Shown here: piece after piece, positions 35,637-48,000 of the stretch
Position numbering within the stretch: the first letter of the stretch is position 1
How the letters are laid out: the number at the start of each line of letters is the position of its first letter
Origin: Syncephalis plumigaleata
Taxonomy: Eukaryota; Zoopagomycota; Zoopagomycetes; Zoopagales; Piptocephalidaceae
Assembly: GCA_025201365.1 (NCBI GenBank)
Contig: JAIXMF010000001.1
Location: 310,001-374,000 of the forward strand
Direction: 5' to 3'
DNA length: 64,000 bases
Program-made: the position numbers and the translations under genes
Notes under the pieces: model-generated
What the model was told of the DNA's origin: nothing
What the model saw: only the letters and a program-made list of their open reading frames with translations
Database searches by the model: none

Positions 35637-36039
35637 CTATATATATATATATGTATATGTATGTATCGATAAGAAACAATCTAATAATTAGTATTAACAC
35701 GTTTACTTAAGACGACTACTACTACTAATATTCCTCCCGAATTCCTTATGCTATTACTGTTACAATATTGTATTTTACCAATTATTTGTAGTATTGCTAA
35801 CGTGGTTCTATCTATTACAACTAGCTAATAGGCGCGGTAATTGGTCTAATTCAAGTATTTCACCATTTACTAGTTCCTATTTTCTTTCCCTATATCGATG
35901 TATCACATTGCTGATGTATATCATCGACTCGTCTAATAGATATACGCATCGTTCTATGCATGCATGCATCCATCCATCCATCTACCCGTTCATCTCCTCA
36001 TCTCCCGTTCTAACCAGCCTTTATATCATCAATACATAC
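35637..36039 (-). other. 5'-leader intron of RPL13
   Basis: Donor GCCG/GTATGT and acceptor TATATAG/CCATG on the minus strand bound a 403-bp intron ending two bases before the ATG. It carries a GGAT tract running into GCAT repeats (35955-35983), almost the same as one in the RPL32 leader intron, and a TA-repeat just before the acceptor. Confidence 0.7.
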
Positions 36040-36108
36040 CGGCGATGGATGCGTGTCCTGACCCGCTTTCAGCTAATCCAAAGTGCGGATGGGGTTTGAA
36101 GAGGAGGC

Positions 36109-36130
36109 AGCAGAAGCTATGGTGTTTGGG
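36109..36130 (-). promoter_or_regulatory. Bipartite promoter motif shared with EF-1alpha
   Basis: Minus strand: CCCAAAC, short spacer, AGCTTCTGCT. The same blocks, order and distance to the donor are seen at EF-1alpha (19157-19177). It lies 70-90 bp upstream of the RPL13 leader-intron donor. Confidence 0.5.
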
Positions 36131-36151
36131 TGTCGGTGGAGTATCTGCTCA

Positions 36152-36171
36152 ATATAATCACGTGATTATAT
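36152..36171. promoter_or_regulatory. 20-bp perfect palindrome with a TCACGTGA core
   Basis: Both half-sites read ATATAATCAC outward to inward, so the whole is an exact inverted repeat around CACGTG, an E-box bound by Cbf1/USF-type bHLH proteins. It sits in the space between the divergent RPL13 and RPS16 genes and could serve both. Confidence 0.55.
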
Positions 36172-36381
36172 CAATACTGTTAAACTTGTAATTTCTTCTT
36201 CATCATTTACACACACAAAATGAGGGAGAAAGAGAAATCAATGAGCAGAATCTCTCTGTGTGTGTGTGTGTGTGGCAATGCTGAAGACACACTGCTGACT
36301 TGTTAGAGGTAGAAAGATCCTCCTCTTCCCCACGTAACACTTCCAGGCCATCTACGCTCGCGGAAGCATCCATCCATCAAG

Positions 36382-36788
36382 GTGGGTATACTACTATATG
36401 CATCTAGATCTAGCATATCCTATGGAATCAAGTATACTATCCATCCATCCATCCATGCTTGTATTTATACATTTATTTAATGATCGAAAGCGATATACAT
36501 ATATGTATGAGTGTATATACACGATAACTATTTTATTTATCTACTACTAGTAGTGGGAGGTGAATGATAGCAGTGGAGTATATATATATCTCTCTCTTCT
36601 CATTGAGTATAGAAACATTACATAGGTCTCTATACTACTCGTATAAAGACGTGGTATGGCGGTGATATTGTTGTTGGAATTCCATTCAGTCTAAATACAC
36701 GATATAAATAGCTAGCTAGAAATATTTATGACACTTGGAATCTTTCTTTCCTAACCATACCTCTTTGCTTCATCTATCATTTTATTAG
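36382..36788 (+). other. 5'-leader intron of RPS16
   Basis: Donor CATCAAG/GTGGGTAT and acceptor TTATTAG/GCATC bound a 407-bp intron ending five bases before the ATG. An ATCC tract occurs just before the donor (36367-36378) and again inside (36440-36456). The donor GTGGGTAT is unusual but is shared with the RPL32 leader intron. Confidence 0.65.
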
Positions 36789-36793
36789 GCATC

Positions 36794-37538
36794 ATGGAAG
36801 CCGTTCAAACTTATGGTCGTAAGGTAAGCATCTATTCATCTAGCTCGTCATCTATCTATTTGCTCGTCTAGTAGTACTGGTATTCTACGATATACTAGTG
36901 ATTGTGTCACAAAATACAATCCTATCTTGTGCAGTTAGATGATGAATAGAAAGAGAGCAACAAATATACACGTTAATATTACAATAGTTACTTATACAAT
37001 ACATTGTTCTGCTTTCTTTCTTGCTCTATCATTCGAGTAGAAGACCGCCACCGCAGTCGCTCACTGCAAGCGCGGCAATGGTATGATTCGCATCAATGGC
37101 TCTCCCATCGAGCTTGTGAAGCCTGAAATCCTTCGCTACAAGGTCTACGAACCAGTGCTCATCATTGGTGAGGACAAATTCCGTCACTTGGACATCCGCG
37201 TCCGCGTCAAGGGTGGTGGTCACACCTCGCAAATCTATGCCATCCGTCAAGCTATTGCTAAGGGTGTTGTTGCCTACTACCAAAAGTGTAAGTTATACGC
37301 GACAATTATTATACCACTAATTGAATGTATCGCGACTAACCCTACATGTATATGTACATCTGTTGATGTTGCTGTTTCTTTCATTTATTCAGTTGTCGAT
37401 GAAGCCGCCAAGAAGGAAATCAAGGATCTATTGACCACCTACGATCGTAACTTGTTGGTCGCTGACCCACGTCGTTGCGAGCCAAAGAAGTTCGGTGGTC
37501 CAGGTGCTCGTGCTCGCTACCAGAAATCTTACCGTTAA
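36794..37538 (+). CDS. RPS16: 40S ribosomal protein uS9
   Basis: Three coding exons: [30 protein letters not shown] through [18 protein letters not shown]; and [20 protein letters not shown] to [14 protein letters not shown]. The invariant C-terminal RYQKSYR, which reaches the P-site tRNA, is intact. The ATG at 36794 is five bases after the leader-intron acceptor. Codon use is of the highly expressed type. Identity is certain. Confidence 0.97.
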
Positions 37539-37932
37539 TTGCAGCGCTATTGCTGCTGTTGTTGGCGGCAGCAAAAAGACGATGAGAGATCATTCCCATT
37601 GTCATTTGTTGGTTGCTTGCATAGCTTATATATGCCTCTATACCCGTCATGTGTTGGCAATTTATTGTCCTCGCATTATAAACTGGATTTTCACTTATTT
37701 TATTGCTATAGTTGAATGAGCCATTGTTAAAATGCTAAAATGTGCATGTGTGTTTACGTGCTTTTTATTTTTACGTAGAAATGTGATGCAATTATCTGTA
37801 AAGTGGCATTTGTCTATGTGACAAAGTCTCGTGTTATTTTACTATTATTATGACCTGATTTGCCACTAGTTGATAATCTATCACGCTATAACTTTCGTTC
37901 TCATTCTCGTTCCCGTTCTAGCTCTATACATA

Positions 37933-38718
37933 ATGTCTCGTCGTTTATTCCAACAAGCAACCTCAGGTATCGTGTCGCTACCCACACCTGACGGCGAGCG
38001 TATTATCCCCGCATCACGTCGCCCTGATGGTAGTGTACGACCAGCTCGTAAGGTACGAGCAGGCTATGTACCAGCGGAAGATCAACAAAGATTCCAGTCG
38101 AGGCGTGTAGCCGATCGACGACTACCTGGTAATTTTGTAGTAGGTCGTGACGATCCATCAGCAATATCATCACCGTCGTCGGCTTCGTCGTCGCCACGAC
38201 CTAGTAACAGCAGTGGCAGTTGGTTTAAACAAGAAGCCTACAACAATAATGCAGCCACCACTAAGCATAATGCATCACGTCCAGTCAAGAGTGCCTGGGA
38301 TAATGATAGTGATGAGGATACACCTACCGGCAGCAGTAATACTTCATCGACAAATCGTCCACTTCCATTAGAGGATATGACGCCGGCTCAACGTAAAAAC
38401 GAGAAACGTCGCTTAAAACGTCAAGCCGATGCACAAGCTAAGGTAGCGGCCGATCTACAGGCCAGCGTAGAAGAAGCAATACGGGAACGTAAGGTGGAAT
38501 CAAGTCAGAAACCTGCATTAAAAGAGGATACCACTGCAACAGTAGCAACAGATCCGAAAAAGCGTATACGTGCATTGTCTAAGAAAATACGACAGGCCAA
38601 GGAATTGCAACGTCGTCGTGATGAAGAGGGCGCCACACTACTACCACAGGAAACACATAAAGTTGAGAGTATCGAGGAATTAGAGGCTGAACTTGAGAAA
38701 TTATCACTTGATGAATGA
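37933..38718 (+). CDS. PYM1: PYM, partner of Y14 and Mago (exon-junction complex recycling factor)
   Basis: The N-terminal SGIVSLPTPDGERIIPASRR and RPDGSVRPARKVRAGYVPAE is the Mago-Y14 binding domain of PYM. The middle is Ser/Asn-rich and acidic. The C-terminal half has MTPAQRKNEKRRLKRQADAQ and KKRIRALSKKIRQAKELQRR, matching the ribosome-binding part. PYM removes exon-junction complexes during translation. The start MSRRLFQQATSG at 37933 is preferred over an in-frame ATG at 37870, whose 21 extra residues are hydrophobic and unlike the family. The coding region has no intron, and its stop is at 38718. Confidence 0.9.
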   Translation: MSRRLFQQATSGIVSLPTPDGERIIPASRRPDGSVRPARKVRAGYVPAEDQQRFQSRRVADRRLPGNFVVGRDDPSAISSPSSASSSPRPSNSSGSWFKQEAYNNNAATTKHNASRPVKSAWDNDSDEDTPTGSSNTSSTNRPLPLEDMTPAQRKNEKRRLKRQADAQAKVAADLQASVEEAIRERKVESSQKPALKEDTTATVATDPKKRIRALSKKIRQAKELQRRRDEEGATLLPQETHKVESIEELEAELEKLSLDE

Positions 38719-39068
38719 AACGACCACCTCTTGACATGCTTAAATGTAGATGTAAGTTATTCGCCATTAATTAACACTATTCAATGTTATTCATTAGTTA
38801 GGTAATGCTTAGATTACCATCATATTGTTGTTGTTGTTGTTGCATTTTAATAAACAGTAATGGACCATTAGGTGATTTACTAAGATAATCATGCATTTAG
38901 GTAAAAACTATTTCATCATCCTCCTTTGCTTTAGTATACAACCAATTTTATTTTACGTATATCCCAATAGAAATAAAACATCGTATTTATCTAGCTAAAC
39001 ACGAAAGAAATGAATAGAAATGAGGAAACTACTCCTTCCAACTTTGATGACATTCATCTACGTATAAT

Positions 39069-42000
39069 CTAATCAGTCTTGGTTACAGCGGGAAAACGAA
39101 AGTTCTCATTGGTACGATGTTCAATGGCACCGTAACTGCCTACACTGCTACGCGAGTCATGCGATAAACTGTCAGTACGCGATAATGGTCTTGCCTTGGA
39201 CCAATTCGTCTTTTCACTCTCGCTAATAACACGTTGACTAGTAGATGAAGCTGGTGCGGCAATCGGATACCGTTTAGATGGCGGTGGCGGTGGTGGTGAT
39301 GTCGATAATGACGATGATAATGACATTGCCGATGAAGATAATGAAGATATCGACAATGATTGCGATGGTTGTTTATGTCTACTAGTAGCAGTAGCACTAC
39401 TTGTTGTTGCAGTAGTAGTAGTAGTTGACTCTTCAATAAATAGTTCATCTGTTGTATGATGATCATCTTCATCTATTGTCTCCGATGGCATATCATGATC
39501 CACCATATACACGCTAGTAGTGTGTGCTTCCGCTTCCATTGACACGGGTGATTCATTCAATTCAATGGAATTGTTTGATGTATAATCACCATGATCATCA
39601 TGCTGATGACGATGATGATGCTGATGATGCTGATGATGATAATCGATTGGCATACCATTTAGTGAATGTGCTGTATGATTATCAAGTGTATCTAAATGGA
39701 TATTGCCCGCTGGCACAGGTAATGGACTTGATAGAATGTGTTCAGTGTCGAGGTCAGCATCAACTGATACATCATCTGTGTCTTCAATGCCGAAATACGC
39801 GTCGAGATCCTCCAACTTGTTAAGAATATCCTCCAAGGATCGTTGATCATCGTCATCATCTGCATCATGCATATCATCATCGTTCATATGGTTATTATTG
39901 ATAATATCATCTCCAAGGTAGTGCTGTTCATCTACCGAATGATGATGGTGGTGGTGGTGATGGTGATGATGTGCTACAACAGAAGTGCCGATACCCTCCA
40001 TAGCTAGATCGGTGACATCTTCCTCTAGTAGATCCTGCATAACTGTGACATTGGCCCAACTACCACTGCCACCGGCACCATGTCCACTATTGCTACGATG
40101 ATGAGGCGGATGTACGTGTGACACGGGTAATGACATGAATGAGGTGGACGTCGAAGAGGCAGAGGGTGGCGGCATGTTGGTGGTGGTCACTGCTGCGGCC
40201 GCGGCTGCTGCTGCCGCTGCTGCTGCTCCTGCAAAGTCAAACACGGATTGATTGTCGTAGGATAGATAGACCATGGGTGCATCCTCATACGGCATGCCAA
40301 CCGTGTCGGCACAAGCTTGTAGTACCGCGGCTACATTCTGTCGCGTGGCGTGTAGACAACCGGTGAAATCGGCGACAAACAAGGAGACACCGCCACCTTG
40401 AGGTCCACCGTTCGTGGCGCCTTGATTCGCTCGGAATATCGAGGGTACAGTCTCGAATTCACGCTGAGCAATCGCCGTGATAACATGCGCTCGTGTCATA
40501 CTCTCTACGGAGAAGTTGGGATGTACATTCGCCGATATTGCCACGGACGATGGCGATGTCAGCTGATAGTTACTCGTCGTAGATGAGGTAGACGCACTCG
40601 GCGAGTGAGCAGTAGGTGATGCCGATGAACTGGAAGCAGGTGTGCATGCTTGCATAGCCACCTCCAACACCTCTAGTGCGTCATCCGCGTATTCCGTAGG
40701 CAGTAAACGTAGCAATGGTGCGATAACAATCTCGGTACCCGATGGCTCATCCTGTCCATCACCACGACGTAGATCGATAAATGTCAAGAATGTACGTAGT
40801 ATCTGTAGCACGGATCGTTTATACCACGGTGTTTGATTGGCAAGTAGTTCCGCCATAAAGGTGAGTGCGTGCCATTCGTAACGAGGAAAGTAGGCATCGC
40901 GTAAGGCCAAGTAGATTTGACGTACGAAATCGTCCTTGGGACGGAAACGACTCTTCGCCAACGACTCGAGTGTACGATGCAACGAGTCATGACCGAATTG
41001 CTCCGCCACTTGCGCTAGATCTGCGGCCACCTTTGTGACTCTATCATCGTAGCTTTTCTCGGCCACAGTACGTGCGAACCATGGCAAATTGGCAAGTATA
41101 ACGAATAGGTATCTACTCTCGGATGGATCGATCAATGCACCGCCATCCACACCGATGAGTCTGTTCATCATACGAAGGCAACGTGGCTCCGTTTCCTGAC
41201 TACGTAATCCCTTGGCGAGTAGCGGGAGTAGACCGTCGAATTCAGCGTGCCATCCAGCCGGGAAACTATCCGATAGAATAGTTTGCGCTTCATTATCGTC
41301 AAAGTGAAGACGTTCAAGCATGGGACCAAGCATCTCCAGACCCATGGCATACTCGGCTCGATTGCCGGTGTATAGAATGGCCACCGATGCCCAGAAGGCC
41401 TCGGGAAAGGCGAGGATATGCTCGGCCGTCAACGGTTCAAGCATGGACTTTAGCGTGATCAATATTTCAAGCGAGAACTCTTGAATCTCCTCCGCGTTAT
41501 CGGACACGGTATTGGATAGACGACGAAGTATCTCGGCTAGCATAGCTTCGTTAAAATGAGGTGCCAGCATACGGAATACCCTGAATGAACTACAGGCCGC
41601 CTTACGTAGGGGACATTGCGTGCCCCAATGCAATGCCATCTCACCCCATCGTTGTCCGATCTCGGGATCTTCATGCGAGAATAGTTGCACTAGTCGACTA
41701 ACAATGGGTTCAGTCATACTGGCATTCCTTAAGCGTGACTTTTTAACCGGTTGATTAAATCGTTGACTAGTGATAGCGTGTGTACTTGTACTATTCGCAC
41801 CACTAGCAGTAGCGGATGTCGATGCTGATGCTGATGCTGATGCTGACGTTGATGATATGACAGGTCCATTTAAGACGAGTCCTAAATCGATACCTAATAA
41901 ATCTATTAATTGATAGACTAGTTTAAGCATTTCTCCCGAATTGGCCGTTGATGTCGTGGTGTTATCGTGATTATTCAATAAGTGAGATCGGCCACCATTA

Positions 42001-45000
42001 ATACTACTACCGCTATTGGCGATGGTGCCACCAGAGGGACGTCCTAGGAATACGGAACACACCAAATGGCCGAGTAATAGTCGAACTTGCTCGGCTATCA
42101 TTAGAATGTTATGATCGAATTGTACGGCACAAGCGTGTAGCAGTATCGATAAATGACTAACTAGGCTGGGTCCCGCTTCCACCGCCAGGTCCACCAGCAA
42201 TACAGTGGCCAATTGACCACGGGAAAACTCGGGTCGTTTCGGGTAAGCGCCGAGAACACGATCGATATCGGCTATACGCACGCGTGGCACCTTGTCATAC
42301 TGACGAATGTCCATTCGCTTCTCGGGCACTAGACCACGCGGGGTAATCTCGTCCACTAGTGCGTCGATGGTCATCTCTAGTGCCGCCGTACGTCCTAGAT
42401 ACACGATAGTGCGCTTGGCGTAGGTGATGAAACTAGGATTACGCTTCTCCAATCCAACGTGGAGCAGATAGGTGACAATGACACGCGCGTTATAAACACG
42501 TTCACCGGCTACGAGCTGCTCCCATGCCTTCTGCAGTTCACTATGGAATACGTCGCCAAACTTGACCGTCAAGTAGAATAGATTGTTGAGCACGATATGT
42601 GACGAGACATCGGCCAATGACATGTCCTCGTTGTCCATCACAAGTTGCACATTGGCCAACCATGGCAGTAGACTAATAAATATTTCACGCTGCGCTTCAC
42701 GATTCGACACGGATTCTAGACGTACCATCGTTTCACTTAGCACTTCATACGTGATATCCGGGTGTCGTTGTGCCAATCGTGCCGACATGGCGTATTGCGC
42801 TTGCTTATACACGGTAGTAAGCGTGCTGTTAAGGGCCACGTCAAACTCATTGGTGGACGCCTCGAGTAAGAAGCGTTCCTCGAGCATACGCAACAGTTTA
42901 ACCGCACCATGTCGTACGGTTCGATCGGGATCGGTCGCTTTGAATAGCGCTAACGACAGGATGACATGCACTTCACAGGGATAAGTGCGAGCCATGGTAA
43001 GGATGTCGACGAGCGCGAGGAAGTAGCCTTGCGTATTGACATCTGGATCAGATACGCAGTAGCATCGGCTAATCATCGTGTCGAATATTTCGGGTGTGTC
43101 CACATTATACGTGAGTAACGACTCGAGTGCGGAACGAGCCACCGAGTCAAGTCGACGATCCGCGCCAGAGAATACAGATTCGATCCAGGCATGAATCGAG
43201 TTTAACGGGAAGGTGACCAGCATAGGTGATGCGGGATTACGTCCAATATCCATGGATAATGGTCCGCGACAACACGAGGCCATGGCACGTAATGCTGCCA
43301 CCTCGGTGGAACGACGCTGCTCCTCTAGAATCATGGTCATATGGCCTTGATCGGCCACGGTCTTGCATCGACTTAGCACGGCACGCATCATGGTGGATTC
43401 GCGTCTATGCGTTAATTCACGATGTCTACCATGTCCACACCATTCCTCGAGCGTTTGGTATAACGCCAATCGAACCTCGAACGGTATGTGACGCGCGGCA
43501 TTGTTGTGACGTGGCAAGTGCCAACACATGTTCTCGGCCAGTCCCGAGAAATGGCGACGTAACTCCTGAAATTCCCAGTCTAGTTGCACGTCAGGATCAC
43601 CTAGAAAGTGTAATGTCTCCTTGAGCCAGTGTGCCATACGTGGTACGACATCAGCATGCGCGAGATACTCGTTGTAGCGTAGGAATCGTGACATCATGTG
43701 GTAAATACGCGTTACATCGATGCGTAATCGATCAATACGTCGATTGCGTCGATTCATTCCATGTGATGCTGACGATGATGCTCCGCCTGTTGCATTCGTG
43801 TTTCCTGATGATAATGACGCGGAGGCCGATGATGAAGCACCAAATGCCGTACCACCCGTTGATGATGATGATGCCGTAAATGCACGAGGCATTACCGGTA
43901 CAAGACCACGCGGGCTCATCACGCCGTTGTTATTCGACGATGAAGACACGAAAGTATTCGAAGCACCCTTGCTTCCACTTGAATCATGACGATGAGCTAA
44001 TATAATAACGAGTAGTAGTAATAATGATAGATAATTAGTAATAAATTCATTGTTCCTTTACATAGTACACTTACCATTCATCATATCGCGTCGTGTTGCC
44101 GTGAAATTAGAGCTTGGATCCTCAAGTACTATACGTACGAATGGTTGCAAGTCATCGAGTAGTTGTGTGAACACATTACGATTAACATGGCCTAACGCTT
44201 CGATCACCGCCTCTCGTATGGGCGGATAGTCACACGTAACGAATGGTAGAACGGTTCTAAATAGATCTCGTGCCGTACTAATTTCCGTACCACTACTTGG
44301 ATAATGTTTACGTAGACCGTGTATACCAGCATTGTTACCTTGACCGCCACTACCATAGTTACTGCCACTGCCGCCACTGCCACTCACGGCACTAATGGCA
44401 TTCAGGGCAGGCGATAGAATAGAGGTAGACGAGCCAGATCGTTGTCTACCCGATATTATCCTATTGGATGCCGGTGACATTAAAGGCGAGTAAAGAGTTG
44501 ACGCACTAGGCATGACTGCTGATGACGGTGTGGACGGTAATGGTGGTGGCATGACATCCACAGTAACAGTCATGGTGGCACATGCAAATCGTAAATAAAG
44601 CGACCATTGATTAAGAAAGTGATGTGTCATGATACCGGGTCTCGATTTGTTATTATTGCTGCTATTACTGTGATTACTATGTGAGTTACTATTCAATCCT
44701 CCTCCTCCTCCTCCTCCTGCACCATTATGACTTGTATTACCAGTCGAGTTACTGCCACTCATATTGGTATTACTATGATGATGATGATGATGATGGTGGC
44801 TAGTATGGCTGTTGCTGTTATTATTACTAGTACAGTACCAGTACCACCAGTAGTACTCATAACAACATTAAGATTGCCGGTAGAGGATCCCACCATAAGT
44901 AGACCACCGCCACTCGTACCATTACCGAGACCGCCACCTACACCAGCGGTACCAACCACATGAGTACCACCAAGATTACCACTACCTGGTGTATTACTTG

Positions 45001-48000
45001 GCAGGGCCGTGCCTATAGGTGTACCGGATCCTGCATGAATGAGATCCGTAGCCACCATGACTAATGGCTGCATTTGCATAAGTCGAGCACAAGCAGTGTT
45101 ACGACAAAGTGCCACGGTAATCGGACAGCGTTCAAAGCATGCATCCACTAATTCGACAAAGTTACGATGCCATGCCAGTTGATGCTCGGGTTCCTCGCTC
45201 TCGGCCAGTTCGCGTAGACGTAAACCGGGAATATCATTGCCAAGTCCACGCTTTTCATGCGCACCTGACCCGAGTAGTGGGCCACGGGTCGGTCCAGGAT
45301 CATTGGCTGCCGCTCGCGTTGAATCCGATGTCATGAGTGCCGCTGCTCGTTCAGCTTGAAACTCGGATAACGTCTTGTCTAGCAGGTCGACCACATGCGG
45401 TTGTCGTTCCAATTCACTAAGTTTCGACAGTGCACTGGCAGCTGAAGTTTGCTTCTGATGCAGTTGTCGACGCTGTTTACGTAGGAACGAGTGCTCCTCG
45501 AATTGCTGTTCTACTTCCACGGCTAAACGAAGTACACGCACCGCGTAACGTCGACTCAATGGCGCATGACTACAGAGTAGAATAAGCCCATTGGCCTCGG
45601 TTTCCTCGATGAGATTCCATACATCGGGTGTTTCTAAATCGGTCATTTTATACGATTTAAATCGAGGTTGTCTATTAACCAGGATGCTGACGGCGTTGAT
45701 ACTGACGCTGACGACGCTGCGGTGGTCGTGCTATTCGAGTCGGCTGCTTGCTCCGATTCTGCCGCTTGTTCCTCGTGCGATTTGGTAAGTAGCATTTCAT
45801 CGGACCACAACTCCAATAGTTCAACGTAAAGCCTTAGCAGACTGAACTCCTCCGCTTGAATATGGTTACGTGCAAAGGAACCAACCAATAATCGGCGTAC
45901 TGGTCGCCAATCCGACCGATAAACTTCGACATACCCGACACGACGACAAATCCACCACGCTGCTTGCCGAGACGTATTAGAGCGCGCGCCGCAGCTAATG
46001 CTAGATCTGGGTCAACGTGTGCGGTGTAGCGACACAACATCTCCACCACTCGATGGGTGGATAGACCGGCAGGCATGCAGCGCGGCACGGCATCGATGCA
46101 ACAGCGTAGTAAATCGAAATACGGCTGTTTATCCGTGGGATAGGCAACAGTAAGTGTCGTGAGATGCGTGTACACTTGTTGACCAGTTTCACCGCTCATT
46201 TCTTTAGCACTATTAGCCAGCGTGTTGCCAATCGAGTAGATGTTACGACTATTCAGGTAACGGTCATCAAGTAGTAATTGTTGACCAAACACACGATCAA
46301 GAGCACTCCATATCTGACCGATAACATCGGCCATTCGTTCATCGGCAACATGAATCGATTTACGCATTAATAAGTGATCCGGCAATGGCTCCAGCGAACA
46401 CTCCAATAATGACGGATCGAGTACACGTAGATCATTGCCAGGTGGGAAGGTAGGCTTGGTCTCGCCTCGTTCCGCGTCCATCAGCGCGAGTAGATAGGCT
46501 CGAATGGCAATGGCACCACGTTCGGGAATAAGATTCTCAACAGACCAACTTACACTGCCGGTAGCATCTAGTCCACCCAATAGGAATGGTATATAGTGCT
46601 TGCTACCATAGTCGATGTCTTGCGTAAGTACAATGCGTAGAATGATCACCAGTGCATCGCCCGGTATATCAGCCGGAAGGAATGGCCGTTTGCCCAACGG
46701 GAAGAGAGATCGAATAACCGATTCGATACGACGACTAGTAACATTGAAACTCTCCTTGCATCGATACAGGTACACCCATACTAGACGGGCAATGGCATTG
46801 AGAGCGGGTAGTCGCATGTTCTTATCCTAGCATTAGATGATGCATTTGTTTGATTATATATCATTTAATTTATATGAAAGTGAAGCAGGATCATCGTAGC
46901 TTACCTTTAATCGTTGGAAACATATATCAAGGAATGATGGCCATTTATCCAGGAATGTATCACGTTTGCAAACACATAGTACGGTGGTTAAAAGCGGAAA
47001 TCCCGTCTAATGATGGATTATCGATTAGTATTCAATAATGATGATATTTATAGTGTTTAGAACAAGTTATATTTACCGTCCAATGTTTTGGTTTAGTGGC
47101 CATCTTGAATGCTCGCGGGTACAGCATATCCATTGCATCCGACCAGCCTAGAAAGTTAACTTCTACCGTGGCATTCTGCAATATCGTACGATTAGTAAAC
47201 TACATTGGTGAGATACAGATGCACAGCATCAATCAACTCACCGGTGCTAATGGTAACAATAAATCAATGAATAACTGGGCATACGCATGTTTGACTTTGA
47301 AGCTATGCGTGTTGGCAAAGAATTTGGATAAACTATGTAGGAAATCGGAAGTGTCTTGTAATGCGTTCTCCGGATAAAGCTAGATGATGATGATTATCAA
47401 TTAATAACTTGTTTCACATATTGCATTTAACAGTGTAATTACCTTGACACGTAAGAATCGCATAGATCGAATCAGCATCTCAATCTTACGATTCTCCTTG
47501 CCATCAGCATCAGATGGTATTTTCTCCAACTCGGCGATGAATCGATCGCTTACAGATACAAATCTATACGAGGATAATAGATAGTTAGTAAGTGGCAACA
47601 ATCGCACTATTACTACTCAATTCAATGGTATTACCGAACATTGGAGAGCCAACCGATCAGCTCGGCGAATAATGACATGATAGCCTTGCGATTATAAGAA
47701 CGAGCCACCAAATCACTAATCAATATATATATATATATATAAACATTAGTATGATCATCATTCTTCCTTTTCTATTTGTATAATCACTTACGGATCGGTG
47801 TCTATCTGCTTGAACACGAGTTCCTCCAATTTCTTGCCTAATTCCTCTAATAAAGTACGCTCGTGCAATTGTCTCACAACTTCAATCAATGCTCTAAACA
47901 ATAATATGGTACACACATGCTAGTAGATTATACTATATGATTAGTTATATATAATGATGACACTAACAGCAATAGCTTACCGAACAGCGTTGTCGCTGCA

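Noticed and set aside
44727-44963. Small plus-strand frames with Met or Val runs opposite the furry gene
   Set aside because: They are reverse readings of His/Gly/Thr triplet repeats.
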